Shown piece after piece: positions 10,598 through 20,585 of a DNA stretch of 64,000 bases. The notes under the pieces were generated by a model that saw only the letters and a program-made list of their open reading frames with translations, searched no databases and was not told the origin of the DNA. The DNA lies in contig OX438743.1 in NCBI GenBank assembly GCA_949316235.1, positions 24,673,771-24,737,770 on the forward strand. Direction: 5' to 3'. Within the stretch, counting starts at the first letter, position 1. Every line of letters starts with the position of its first letter. The DNA comes from Oegoconia quadripuncta (taxonomy: Eukaryota > Arthropoda > Insecta > Lepidoptera > Autostichidae). Both the position numbers and the translations under genes were made by a program.

Positions 10598-10640
10598 TCG
10601 CTTCCACCTTCGGCTTCATCTTCACTTAACGTCAAATTAG
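10598..10640 (+). mobile_element. SINE A tail scrap
   Basis: CGCTTCCACCTTCGGCTTCA followed by TCTTCACTTAACGTCAA, with no A-tail. A 40-bp relic. Confidence 0.6.
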
Positions 10641-10689
10641 GTAAGCGCTATCATTTCGACTTTGGCATCATTTGCAGTTCGCAGAACCA

Positions 10690-10935
10690 CATAACTAATT
10701 AACTATAAATTAAAAATTTAAAAAACTCCCGACAAAACATGCTGCTGAACCGATTTTGTTAAAACATGTCTACGAACCATCGCTAGAATACCTGCTTTCA
10801 AGTAAAAAAAAGCATACAAATTCGTTCACCCGTTTAAGAGTTATGGTGCCACACACACACAGTGGGCAAGCTTATAACACCCTTCTATTTGCGTCGGGAG
10901 TGAAAAATCGTCTAGTCAGGTCGAGGGATAAAAAG
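10690..10935. repeat. Dispersed lepidopteran-type repeat
   Basis: AAAAACTCCCGACAAAAC ... CGTTCACCCGTTTAAGAG ... TTTGCGTCGGGAGTG. The CTCCCGAC and GTCGGGAG ends form a short inverted pair. I recall similar sequence as a common moth repeat, possibly Helitron-related, but cannot prove the class. Confidence 0.4.
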
Positions 10936-11370
10936 GGAAAGCTAAACATGATCACAGCCTTTGTATAACATGATTATGGGTCTACCGTGATCATAAAATA
11001 TAATGTGGCATTGTTAGATATTTTATCTGTGGCCATATGGCACATAAAATCTCTATTTACATGTGTTAGGTTAGTACATAAGTTAGGGATAGTGCATATA
11101 TGCGATTCGAACGCCTGCGATAGATATCATCAAGAATCTAGTTTCTTGGTGGTACTTCTTTGTTCTTTATCATTCTTCTTGCTATTGGCAATCATCTGTC
11201 AACTCCGATTAGGGACTTCATACACTAATTTATGATTCGAGCACTATTCTACCAACGTCGAGCGTATAATTGCTGGATTAAAAAAATGGGATACTTTTTA
11301 TCCTGAGTACTTCCCGCGGGATAAGCAAATTATACATCAGCGATAAAGTGAAGCCGCGGGTGGAAAGTTT
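10936..11370. other. Noncoding
   Basis: At 11285-11365, ATACTTTTTATCCTGAGTAC and AGTGAAGCCGCGGGTGG look like the end of a dispersed Helitron- or RTE-type moth repeat. The rest is unassigned. Confidence 0.4.
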
Positions 11371-11425
11371 AACCGCCTCCGTGGCTCAATGTAAACAACA
11401 CATCTTATGATTCGGATAATCGTCT
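11371..11425 (+). mobile_element. SINE A head scrap
   Basis: ACCGCCTCCGTGGCTCAATG then TAAACAACA, followed by divergence before the B box. Confidence 0.65.
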
Positions 11426-11888
11426 GGATGTACGAGTACATAATAGATATGCATATAATAATAAAAACAAAAATAAAAAAATTGTTAGCCATTGGAAAGT
11501 CGCCCATACTTCCTTTGGTGGCAGCAACTACTCTGCAGGGGGGACTGAAAATCAGTAACACTACTGAGTCCCTAACCATTCATCACAATACTGTGGTTCT
11601 CGATTCTATGTATGCTTGTGTTTCCTTTTTTGTGATGAATAAATACCTTTTATTATTATTATTATATACTTATATGTCCATTGCCTTATTATCCTCATAT
11701 TAAAATACTGACATCGGCCTTCCTAGTTCACTGAACGTGACTAGACATAATAAGGTTATTATACTCGTATTATCATAGTTAAAGCTTTCCCATCGTGCAA
11801 TCAATCGAATAACTATGGTAATTAATTGTCCATAAAAAAGTTATCACACTATGTCTATCAAAATCTAACGCTCTATATCTAAACTTTA
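11426..11888. other. Noncoding
   Basis: Overlapping ORFs on both strands at 11337-11703 look fortuitous. AATAAATACCTTTTATTATT at 11638 resembles a LINE 3' end. No further assignment. Confidence 0.4.
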
Positions 11889-12100
11889 CCAATAACGATA
11901 TTGTTTAAGAATGTAATTTCCATTGTGAATGTGGATGGTAGTGTTGATAGGGGAAGACCACGACGAACGTACCATGATAAAATCGGGGACGTCTTTAAGA
12001 AAGGCCAAGTCAAGAGTACCCAAAACCGACGAGCATGTATGAACAACCTTATGAGAGTGAAGGAAGCAGAAGAGGTGCAACGCGTTGCTGATGCTTAGGA
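11889..12100 (+). pseudogene. RTE-like LINE C-terminal remnant
   Basis: Reads [22 protein letters not shown] with downstream [16 protein letters not shown]. The GRPRR(T/N)Y(H/F)D motif is the C-terminal tail of lepidopteran RTE/endonuclease-RT LINEs in my experience. The element at 51547 has GRPRRNYFDQVKEKV in the same position. Truncated on both sides. Confidence 0.55.
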
Positions 12101-12484
12101 AGGCAACACCAGGATCTCATTAAAAGTAGTAACGTCAGTCCGCAGACGGGTGACCACTCCCGTTATTTAATGCGAATATTTCCATCCTTTAGAGGGCGAA
12201 AGTCGTTTTAGGTTAGCGAAGTTAAGATCTGGCGTGATCAGTACGTGTATGGGTGACCACTAGACGTAATTCTAAGGAAGAATATTTCAAATACAATCCC
12301 ATATTTTTTGCACAAGGTATCTAACGACGAACATCGAAGGGCGAACGGATGGCGTATTGGTAATCTTGGCGATGTTGAAAATAACAATAGGCATATCGAT
12401 TTCTGGTTTTAGCCCAGCCCATGTCTGAGTGAAACATTCCAAAGGTAACAACAGTATTCGCTGTAAAGGAAAGCGGTTATCAAA
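12101..12484. other. Noncoding
   Basis: Nothing recognised. GGTGACCACTCCCG and GGTGACCACTAGACG occur about 105 bp apart, a weak local duplication. Confidence 0.35.
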
Positions 12485-12838
12485 ATCAAAATAAAAAAAA
12501 AAATTTATTTCGTATGATAAAAATTATCACTTTAAAACATCACATTTTTTATGTTATTATTAAAGTTTTTGACATTATTGCTCATTCACAAAGCTGATTC
12601 CCCAGAGAAGAACGAGCAAGAAACTCAAGGATTGCTGTTTTAAATAAGTCTGGGTTACAATTATATTGTATTGTGTAATTAGACTGAATATCGCCGAGCG
12701 GTCTATGTCCATGCTTGCTTATCATCCAGATAGTCAGAAATTTTATAGTAGCCTTTGGTACATAATGTCTGTTTTATGATGGTTTTGAATTTATTTAAAG
12801 GTAAATTTTGAATGTCCACTGGAACTTTACTATAGTCT
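12485..12838 (-). mobile_element. LINE C2 3' part
   Basis: Starts at the short-tandem end (CAAAATCAAAAT), then the C2 3' UTR, then antisense of the last RT codons (SDYLDD-like at 12725, LPLNKFK-like at 12795). 5' truncated at 12838. Confidence 0.8.
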
Positions 12839-13069
12839 GATGATGACATACCAAATCACAAAATCCCGATTTTTTTCTGTGAAACTCTGTCACGCTGTGT
12901 TGTGGTGACACTGTATTGAGTGCACAAGCGCATACATATGCCGGTCACGACGTGCGCCGGCGCAGCGATTCGCTTCACTTTTACTACACGGTTTGTTTGA
13001 CGGGAATAGTCTCATGTTTTCTCTAATTAATGAAAGCTTGACCTCCAAACATAAAAAGACTTATAGGTA

Positions 13070-13145
13070 TTCCCGAACGAGTACGATATTGGAACCTTCA
13101 AGAAACGAGCCTACACCTTCCTCAAAGGCCGGCAACGCATCTGTG
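13070..13145 (+). mobile_element. LINE N C-terminal scrap
   Basis: Reads FPNEYDIGTFKKRAY and FLKGRQR, the jockey-like C-terminus also seen at 60220-60300. It has no tail. Confidence 0.65.
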
Positions 13146-13315
13146 TCAAAGATAATCACTTGGCTTCTGCTAAACTCCAGAGCATTGAACACCGTCACAA
13201 AGTCGCATGCCGATCCAATACAAAATTAGTAACTAATAGGTGAGGATCCATACTGAGCGATATGACCCATTTGTTGTACAGACAGACATACAACTCTATA
13301 GTGATAACCGTTGGT

Positions 13316-13448
13316 CTAAGTCTAAGATAGCCAGTCCTCCAAATGTGTTGGGGTTTCCGGGTCAGTACGCTTCCACCTTCGACCTCATCTTCACTTAACA
13401 TCAGGTGTGATTGAGGTCAAGTACTTACCAACCCGTTTAGCATAAAAA
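13316..13448 (+). mobile_element. SINE A tail
   Basis: From AAGATAGCCAGTCCTCCAAA to ATAAAAAAA. The head and most of the body are absent. Confidence 0.8.
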
Positions 13449-13499
13449 AATTATTACTGTGAAATAAGACATTGCTTATTATTTCAACTTTACCTAATT

Positions 13500-13636
13500 T
13501 ATTTGGGGGGCTGGCTATCTTATCCCAAACAGATGGAACACAATGCTAACAAATTGATTTAAAAAAAACCCTGCCACCTGCAACCAACATGTAAGTACCA
13601 CCCTAGGAATCGACTCCACGTCCTCTGTTAAGGCGG
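13500..13636 (-). mobile_element. SINE A, highly diverged
   Basis: GGGGGGCTGGCTATCTTATC, CAACATGTAAGTACC and TTAAGGCGGAGGCG line up with a minus-strand SINE A carrying deletions. An old copy. Confidence 0.5.
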
Positions 13637-13649
13637 AGGCGCCTAAAAC

Positions 13650-13722
13650 AATAAATTATCATCACACAAACATTTACCCCGAGCGGGAGTCGAATACGCA
13701 ACCATTGGCTTCAAAGGCCGGG
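13650..13722 (-). mobile_element. SINE G head fragment
   Basis: ATCACACAAACATTTACCCC, then a degenerate antisense B box (GAGTCGAAT) and GCAACCATTGGCTTC. Confidence 0.55.
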
Positions 13723-14537
13723 ACACACTGCAGACAAACAGGTCTTGTTACCAATCAATATTATGTCAATGTTAACAATTACAATGGGCTTGGGAGTACG
13801 GGTATCGAAAACTTCTGGTCAAGGTTGCAATTCGACCCAGTTCAGAAAATGAATGGAAGGAAATGATTACCTAGTTTAGGAATTTGCAAGTCCTCAACTC
13901 TCGGTCTTACACTTGAGTTCATTTACGATTTTTAGTATGAGAAAAAGACGACTGCTCCGCTAAACACCCAGACTGTGCCCCCAGGGGTACGACGGATAAA
14001 TTCGAATGCTCCGTTGTGCCCCTTTAGGGGTTCAGAAGGGAAATTTTTGAGTTACCTGTCGTGCTCCTTTTAAGTTATGAACACATTGGAGGTACAACTA
14101 AAATTAAATACTCGATTGTTTTAAATCTACTTATAAATTAATGTGTCTTTAATTTGTTATTCTTACGAAAAATTTATGTGATTTATTGTTAATTTCGGTG
14201 ACTAATAAATGGCTCATTATCCGTGATACTATAACTTATTTGAAGTACTCTTCAGAGTTGAGTGCAAATAAAATGGTCATCATGTGTTCCATCCTTTGTA
14301 GGGGTAAAGTGAAACCATAAATATAATGACATAAGATGTACCAAACCACCAAAGGAGCACTACAGATCATAAAAAATTTACCCGTTCTACCACCAGGGGC
14401 ACACTTAGGGTGTTCAGCGGAGCTGTTGTCGAGAAAAAAGAAATAAGGGTTCCAACCTTCATACATACTGTGACGTATAAGCATGTAAGTAAAATAGTAC
14501 TAAGTGAACGATTTTTAATTCCTATAACTACATTTTA
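13723..14537. other. Noncoding, unassigned
   Basis: No gene or repeat that I can name. The words GTGCCCCCAGGGGTA and GTGCCCCTTTAGGGG about 60 bp apart are small local palindromes. Confidence 0.4.
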
Positions 14538-14821
14538 ACCGCCTCCGTGGCTCAATGTGAACAACATAGGGCTTACGAATCGGATGTCGCGGGTTTGATC
14601 CCCGGCGGGGTACATGCTTAGTATCTACTCGGTTTGGTTGGTGGTAGGCTATTTGAAATGTCAGCCTGGCTAGCTACCACCATAATTTTATCTTGTCGCG
14701 AAATAGCATTGTTGTGTTCTGGTTGTCAGAGATAAGAGACCCGGTCCTCCAAAGAAGATGGGGTTTCATCTTCAAGGTGTGATTGAGGTCAAGTGCTAAC
14801 CCGTTGTGTATATAAAAAAAA
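14538..14821 (+). mobile_element. SINE A, internally deleted
   Basis: Diverged head (B box GGTTTGATCCC), then the body with a deletion near 14690 and a shortened tail ending in an A-run at 14821. Confidence 0.8.
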
Positions 14822-14832
14822 ATGGTATTTTA

Positions 14833-14912
14833 CTCATAATTACAATTTCTGCTTAGTCACAAGGCTGTGTCCAGAGAAGGAACAGGAAACTTGAGGGTTG
14901 CTCCTGGTAACC
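14833..14912 (-). mobile_element. LINE C2-like 3' UTR scrap
   Basis: CTTAGTCACAAGGCTGTGTC, CAGAGAAGGAACAGGAAACT and GAGGGTTGCTC resemble the C2 3' UTR on the minus strand. Old copy. Confidence 0.5.
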
Positions 14913-15046
14913 CCCACCTAAAAGACGGACGGTGTTATTATGTGGGTGACGGGGTGTGTTTATTTTTGAAAATAAATTCCCTTGAGGACGATAATTTTAT
15001 GAATTCAATAAAAAGTGGCTGCTAATTATTATTGCCGGATTTTTTT

Positions 15047-15657
15047 TTTATGATTGAGTGGATTCTCGTTTGACCACAATCTCACCTGATGGAAAGTGAC
15101 AATGTGGTCGAAGATGAAGCACGCGATCCCAGTAAATGCCTATTCACTCTGCTCTTGAAGATCCCAAGGCTGTAGGATTCAGGAAAGAGTGACATCCAAG
15201 TTCCACGCCTTGGCTGTTCGGATGATGAATGAAGAATCGTCCCCACGCCTAGTGGTCCGATGATGGATGGGTGACGGTGGAATAAGATTATGTAATTCCA
15301 ACGCACACTCCCCGAAATGCATCCTGTAAAAAACTGAAAGACAGGCGACTTTGCGACGGTGTACAAGGCTCTGCAATTTAGCAGTGATCGAATTATCACC
15401 TATGAGTCTCATGGCACGTCGTTCCACAGAATCGAGTGCAGCTAGTTGGTACTTGGCTGAGCCATCCCAGAGGTGACAGCAGTATTTCATGCATGAACGG
15501 ACCTGAACCTGGTAAAGTACCAAAAGTTGTTTAGGTGTGAAATATCGCCTGACCTTAAGGAGAATGCCAAGCTTCTTAGCCGCTGTTTTAGCGTTCGATT
15601 CTATGGAGCGCCCAAAATTTAGATTGGAGGTTAACTCCGGATGCAGCGACATCAAGA
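15047..15657 (-). mobile_element. LINE B, best copy
   Basis: 5'-truncated jockey-like LINE. The + strand begins with a T-run at about 15047 (A-tail), followed by antisense coding. The 3' UTR is only about 70 nt. It ends at 15657, next to a TIR element. Related fragments lie at 783, 35039, 40323 and 47341. Confidence 0.8.
15179..15655 (-). pseudogene. LINE B RT C-terminal fragment (158 aa)
   Basis: Open from 15655 to 15179. Residues of note: AAKKLGILLKVRRYFTPKQ, LLVLYQVQVRSCMKYCCHLW and LAALDSVERRAMRLIGD, a layout typical of the region after the RT palm/thumb in jockey-group LINEs. Relative to the copy at 40357, about 20 codons are missing before FIIRTAKAW. A frameshift near 15195 moves the true C-terminus (LGIFKSRVNRHLL) to another frame. 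No catalytic RT motif (YADD-type) is present. Dead fragment. Confidence 0.75.
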
Positions 15658-15658
15658 T

Positions 15659-15985
15659 AGGGTTGCCAGATGTCCTCCTTTCGCTATAAGTATTTAATGT
15701 TTGTTAATAATGCCATGCGTGCACCTGCCCAAATAAACAGACAAGGTATCAACTGAAAGAATCAGACTCAAGTGTGTGTGGAGATTGATACTTACACATA
15801 TATTGTGTAAGGTATTAGGTATACCTAGGTATAATTAAAAAAAAAACAAATAATGAACAAATTCTGATACACTTTTGTTAAAAAACCAAGAAAGTTGACC
15901 TAATTATGATTAAAATAAAGTCAATTATACCTTCCTTTTTAGACCATTTAGCCCTCCTTTTTACAAATTATGATCTGGCAACCCT
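15659..15985. mobile_element. hAT-like nonautonomous element (tentative)
   Basis: Perfect 13-bp inverted ends AGGGTTGCCAGAT and ATCTGGCAACCCT, 327 bp overall. The (C/T)AGGG-TGCCA end style is typical of hAT elements. No matching 8-bp TSD is visible, because the left flank is LINE B, so the call is tentative. No ORF. Confidence 0.45.
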
Positions 15986-17065
15986 AGACTAGGACGAAAA
16001 ATTTAATTGGATACATATGAAAAGCTTTTGGGCTAGCGGGACGCGGCCTGAAACGGCTGAAAAACGGAATCTCCCGTCAATAGCGGGACAACTGACAACT
16101 ACTGCTAACGGATGCGAACGCGTACGGACACGGCTGTGCCATAGGGTTCCAACTGCAACAAAAGATCGATTCACCTGCTATGCCAGTTGGCCGCAAGGCA
16201 GCCGTGCCATCTACCTGCCTTTAAAAAAACTTGATCCCTTAAAATAGCCCGGCGATGTATCAAAAAATGTCCTCCGGTTTTGGTGCGTACGCGCATAGTG
16301 TTCGAAATTCGAAATGCAATGTGAAGCGTCAACAAAAAAATGTGAGTGATTAATGGACTTGTTAGAGTTTGCATATCAATTCAAATATTATAGAATGTGT
16401 TCTGACGTCCCCAGCATGTGTCCCCACTTGTGACTGTGAGGCTTCTCCTGTTTTGTATAGTTTCCTTGTATTACTTTGATTATATGTTTATTTACGCATC
16501 TTCTGCTCTTTTTCCTTTTATACTGTGTATATTCTGAAGACTGGTCCCCCCAGTCTAATACTTGTTACATTTTGGGCCAAGACCTAGTACATCTAATAGA
16601 AAGATGCATAAAAATCACTGAAACAATGTCAACTTATTTATTTTCCCGTTTTTTATATACTTTATCTGTACAAAAATATTTTTTTGAAGCAAAAATGTTG
16701 GTAACACACAGTGATATCGATTCGGAGGTACACCAACTAAACTGAACGTTCTGAAATCGGATAACTGCTTGCATTGTGTAAAATAATTTGTAGCGTCCAA
16801 CATTTTTATTACTAATAAAACGAATCGAAACCAATTTATTTTTGACAAATCAAGTAAAAGTATAGTCAATATGGCTCGGAACAATTACCTAATACGATAA
16901 CTCCCTTGCAATGTTTCCGAACGAACGAGCGAGAGTTGTCATTCCTTTCAATTCCGTAGGTACTTATTTGATTATTTTGATTTGCGCTGGTTGTGTACGC
17001 TGCGCTTGAGTTTTTGATTTTTCCGTCGTATTTGCATCTTATTTTGATTTCTACTTGGCATTCAT
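15986..17065. other. Mostly unassigned noncoding
   Basis: 16020-16250 is GC-richer and may be an unknown repeat (TTTGGGCTAGCGGGACGCGG). 16707-16745 carries ATCGATTCGGAGGTACACCA, which matches one arm of palindromic MITE T (37739). Overlapping small ORFs at 16476-16884 look fortuitous. Confidence 0.4.
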
Positions 17066-17108
17066 TTTTTTTTATGCACGACGAGTTCGTTCTTGACCTC
17101 AATCACAT
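17066..17108 (-). mobile_element. SINE A tail scrap
   Basis: T-run, then ATGCACGACGAGTTCGTTCT and TGACCTCAATCACA. It stops at the join with a LINE C1 fragment. Confidence 0.7.
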
Positions 17109-17119
17109 TATTTGTCCTC

Positions 17120-17205
17120 TACAAATATGCTTTCTTAACGAGTTTCTGTTTTATAGTATCTTTAAATTTATTGAAAGGAAGATTTTGTATATCAACATCT
17201 CATTA
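17120..17205 (-). mobile_element. LINE C1 coding scrap
   Basis: AATATGCTTTCTTAACGAGT, TTTATAGTATCTTTAAATTT and GGAAGATTTTGTATATCAAC match antisense of the last RT codons of C1. Confidence 0.7.
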
Positions 17206-17289
17206 TCCTTTACCAAGATTAAAATTTTTATTATAGGAGCATTAAGAACTTTTTCTCTGACCGTACCAAATAGTTCCGTTGGCCACCGG

Positions 17290-17596
17290 CGCCCGCGCGC
17301 GCGCTTAACGCTAGTATCGCAACTGATGTCGCTGTGAGTGTGCGTATATTTGGTTAGCGCCGCCTCCTCTTATCTTGCTACTATTTACGCAAACTAATCG
17401 ATGTTATTTATCGAAGAATACACAGTTTTCCAGCACGTGATTGTGAAATATAGTGATTAGTGCATCCAATATCAGTGTTGTAACAGTTAAGTGTTTGTTT
17501 TTGAGTTTTCCCGTGGTTTTGTTATAAAAATCACGAGTAAAACTAGTATTAACGGAACTTTAGTCGCTCTCGTGTCGGATTGTACAGTGTTCTTCG
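17290..17596 (+). other. Candidate host 5' UTR exon
   Basis: A unique stretch amid repeats: a GC-rich upstream edge (CGGCGCCCGCGCGCGCGC), insect-initiator-like CAGT words (ATCAGTGTTG at 17480), no long ORF, and an end at TTCTTCG followed by GTGAGT, a consensus 5' splice site (17597). It reads like a noncoding first exon on the + strand. The transcription start is not determinable; the left edge is a guess. The exon candidate at 41115-41212 on the same strand could be its partner. Confidence 0.4.
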
Positions 17597-18185
17597 GTGA
17601 GTAGAATTTTCCATGGTGTTAATGTTTCATGGTGAAACTAGCGGTACTTACCTATAGCCGGCTGTTAAAAAATTAGGCAGAAGTAAAAGTCCGTTGGGAA
17701 TTTTTGAATTTTATTTTAAAGGCTTACCGTGTTTGAAAGATTTGCCAAATGACAACCGCCAACCAAAGATTCGCCGGCCAATTTGTCTATCTAGTAGAAT
17801 AACCTAATAAAATCATTGTGAGCATATTGCTGCTGCAATTCCAAAAGTCTACGAACGCCTAGTAGGTTATAATTGCAACCTTTTGGTACCTTCTCGATGT
17901 CATGTTAATAGGTAGGTATACTTTATAGACTTTTTCCCATGGTCGGGTTATGATGTCGTTAAGGGGACGCCCCTTTATCGATACTCTGACCTATGATCGA
18001 ACTCAAAGGGCCTTGCTGACAAGAGTGATTGTTTTTACCTACCTACGTTATTACTATATTTAGGTACCTATCGCTCGGTGTCTACATAGGTAGGCAGGAT
18101 AGACCCTCATAGTACCTGTTTCTTGAGGTCACCGCGCGGGGCCATATTCGACTTCGCTCTTAGTGCATCTAGCTATAGCTGGTAA
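17597..18185 (+). other. Possible start of a long intron
   Basis: Begins GTGAGTAG. No repeat family recognised up to the MITE at 18186. TAGGTACCTA-like words are frequent here. Intron status depends on the exon call before it. Confidence 0.3.
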
Positions 18186-18738
18186 GGGGCCGTCCATAAA
18201 TTACGTCATCGATTTTTTCAGATTTTAGACCCCCCCCCTATAATCATCCTATCGTCATTTCTTAATGACCCCCCCCCCCCCCCCTTCTCCCAAAATTGAC
18301 GTCATTACTAGTTTGACAAAATAAAACATTGCAATGTTGTAGTTATTATTTAAGTATTGTGTTTATTATCAATACATAGTATAAAACAAAGTCGCTTTCG
18401 CTGTCTGTCCCTATGTACCTATGCTTAGATCTTTAAAACTACGCAACGGATTTTGATGCGGTTTTTTTAAATAGATAGACTGATTCTTAAAGAAGGTTTA
18501 TATGTATAATACATGTAAGTACCACGGGCGAAGCCGGGGCGGGCAGCTAGTATTTTACTAGGTGTGCTGGAAGAAATTTCTTTTTAGAAATAATGTTTTT
18601 GTATGTGAAAAATAAACTATAAATAAATAAATAAGAATGACGTCAAAACACCCCCCCCCCCCCTCTATCATTTACCGTCATCCGCAGACCAACCCCCCCC
18701 CCCTCCAATTTAGAATGACGTAATATATGGACGGCCCC
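18186..18738. mobile_element. PIF/Harbinger-like MITE with C-runs
   Basis: Ends GGGGCCGTCCATAAATTACG and TAATATATGGACGGCCCC are inverted repeats, flanked by TAA on both sides (18183-18185, 18739-18741). The 3-bp TWA target duplication fits PIF/Harbinger. Contains poly-C runs at about 18229, 18270, 18650 and 18694 that pair the two halves. A second repeat sits inside (18380-18550). Confidence 0.65.
18380..18550 (+). mobile_element. Helitron-like insert (tentative)
   Basis: ACAAAGTCGCTTTCGCTGTC ... ACTACGCAACGGATTTTGAT ... GGGCGAAGCCGGGGCGGGCA then GCTAG|T. A GC hairpin-like stretch just before CTAG followed by T is the Helitron 3' signature. The 5' end is not clear. Confidence 0.45.
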
Positions 18739-18751
18739 TAAGCACTTTTTA

Positions 18752-19093
18752 GGCCCGTATTAATAAACCAATCTCTGTATTGAGAGAGTCTTGAGGCTGT
18801 ATCACCCGAGATGCGTCTTAAGAAGTTGACGCTATCTCAAGCTCCGTGCTAATTTATAAACCAATCTTGAGGTCTACTTTGAGATCACTTCTCAAGTATT
18901 CGTCTCACCGGCGAATTAATGATGGTCTTGAGTTTCGTTTATTAATACACGCAAGGTGCGTGTATTAATAAAGTGAGTACTGCATGTGCATACTACATGC
19001 TAATCAAGTCTCAAGTTAGGTTTATTAATCAGCACGTTTACTTGAGACCTACCACAAGACTGTTCTCAATCTTGACGTTTATTAATACGGGCC
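18752..19093. mobile_element. MITE H, full (342 bp)
   Basis: Ends GGCCCGTATTAATAAACC and TTTATTAATACGGGCC are inverted repeats. Internal TTTATTAAT(A/C) and TCTCAAG words recur. Flanks are TTA and TAA, an imperfect TWA duplication. The same family occurs at 24662, 34853, 50624 and, degraded, 19169. Noncoding PIF/Harbinger-type element. Confidence 0.7.
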
Positions 19094-19168
19094 TAAGTGT
19101 TCCGTCCGTAGGTACCTATTAAAAATGGCAAAAGAAAACGCTATGGAATCCTTTTGGTTTTAATCTAA

Positions 19169-19307
19169 GACCGGTATTAATAAACCGTTCTCAAAATTGT
19201 GATGACCTTAAGTTGACGTTCGTGAATCTGTTGCATACTAAAATAGTATCAAAAATAGTATTGAGACTGAGACGCCATCTTTATCTTAAGATCGATTTAT
19301 TAATCGT
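19169..19307. mobile_element. MITE H, short diverged copy
   Basis: GACCGGTATTAATAAACCGT ... CTTAAGATCGATTTATTAAT. Same architecture as the 132-bp copy at 50624 but with eroded ends. Confidence 0.6.
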
Positions 19308-19905
19308 ATCAAATCAAAAAATATTTATTTCGTAGGATAAAAATTATCACTTGAAAACGTCACATATTTTATCTTATTATTAAAGTTTTTCACATTATTG
19401 CTCATTCACAAAGCTGATTCCCCAGAGAAGAACGAGCAAGAAACTCAAGGGTTGCTCTTTTAAATAAGTTTGGGTTACAATTATATTATATTGTATAATT
19501 AGACTGAATATCGCCGAGCGGTCTATGTTCATGCTTTGGTAAATAATGTCTGTTTTATGATGGTTTTGAATTTATTTAAAGGTAAATTTTGAATGTCCAC
19601 TGGAACCTTATTATAAAAGCGTAATACATGGCCCCTTAAATGACTTAGTGACTTGAACAGCAAGTTTATTATATCTAGTATTAACATTATGTAGGTACCT
19701 ATATCACTATTTTTCTTAAACGATTCTAGATTTTTCCTTACACACATTAAGTTTTCGTAAACATATTGCGATGCTAATGTTAATATATTAATTTCTTTAA
19801 ATTTATTCCTAAGAGACACTCTGAGGCCCAGTTTGTAAATCGCGCGAACCGCTCGTTTCTGCAGAACAAAGATACAATTCATGTCCGCGGCATTTCCCCA
19901 CAACA
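19308..19905 (-). mobile_element. LINE C2, best minus copy
   Basis: From the 3' end (AAATCAAAAAATATTTATTT) through the C2 3' UTR into RT coding that ends, 5' truncated, at about 19905. A deletion removes the SDYLDD region (compare 12725) near 19535. Confidence 0.8.
19529..19903 (-). pseudogene. LINE C2 RT C-terminal fragment (124 aa)
   Basis: Reads WGNAADMNCIFVLQKRAVRA, then IYKLGLRVSLRNKFKE, NILTLASQYVYENLMCVRKN and VPVDIQNLPLNKFKT. It matches the frames at 21056 and 45778. By family knowledge this is the C-terminal extension of a jockey/CR1-group RT. There is a deletion in the NTRYKNKLA region (about 19680). No palm motifs. Fragment only. Confidence 0.75.
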
Positions 19906-20275
19906 GGCTATAAGTGCGGAATCACCTCGACGTCAGTCGATCCGTCACTGCAAAGTTTCAGAAATTATTTCACGATTTAGGTAGGTAGATAGACAATTGA
20001 AATTTAGGGTGGTATCTCCGGCAGCGAGCTGTCCACGAACACGGTGCACGGAAAATTAAAAAAAAATCAAGAACATTGGATACCTCTCTACCCATAAAGT
20101 TGAGATTGAAGGAATAATGAATTTTCATTAGTTAATTATTTTTTACGAGTAGATAGGCACATATACCCACCTATGTAAGAAGAAATTGATTGTTATAGGT
20201 AGGTAGTGTAAAATCAGAATTGAGCCAAAATATTTACTAATAATGGCTTTCCGTCCCGACTTGGAATAACACTGT
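19906..20275. other. Unassigned noncoding
   Basis: No repeat or gene recognised. Contains repeated GTAGGTAG words. Confidence 0.4.
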
Positions 20276-20585
20276 AACCGCCTCCGTGGCTCAATGTAAA
20301 CAACATTGGGTTTACGATTCGGAGGTCGCGGGTTCGATCCCCAGCGGGTGGTTGATGGTAGGGCATTTTAAATGTCCGCCTGGCTAGCTACCACCATCTT
20401 ATCTAAATCGCCGCCAAGCAGCAATGTTAAGAGCATTGTTCTGTTCCGGTTGTCAGAGATAAGATAGCCAGTCCCCCAAATGTATTGGAGTTTCGGGGTC
20501 AGTAAGCTTCCACCTTCGACCTCATCTTCACTTAACATCAGGTGTGATTGAGGTCAAGTACGAACCCGTTGGGCATAAAAAAAAA
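20276..20585 (+). mobile_element. SINE A with internal deletion
   Basis: Intact head and tail. The segment between the B box stem and GGTTGATGGTAGGG (normally GGTACATGTTTAAGTACTCG) is deleted. A-tail at 20577-20585. Confidence 0.88.

Noticed and set aside
18229..18710. Poly-C runs as assembly artefacts or G-quadruplex regulators
   Set aside because: They lie symmetrically inside a TIR element and are better explained as part of that MITE. No regulatory claim is supported.
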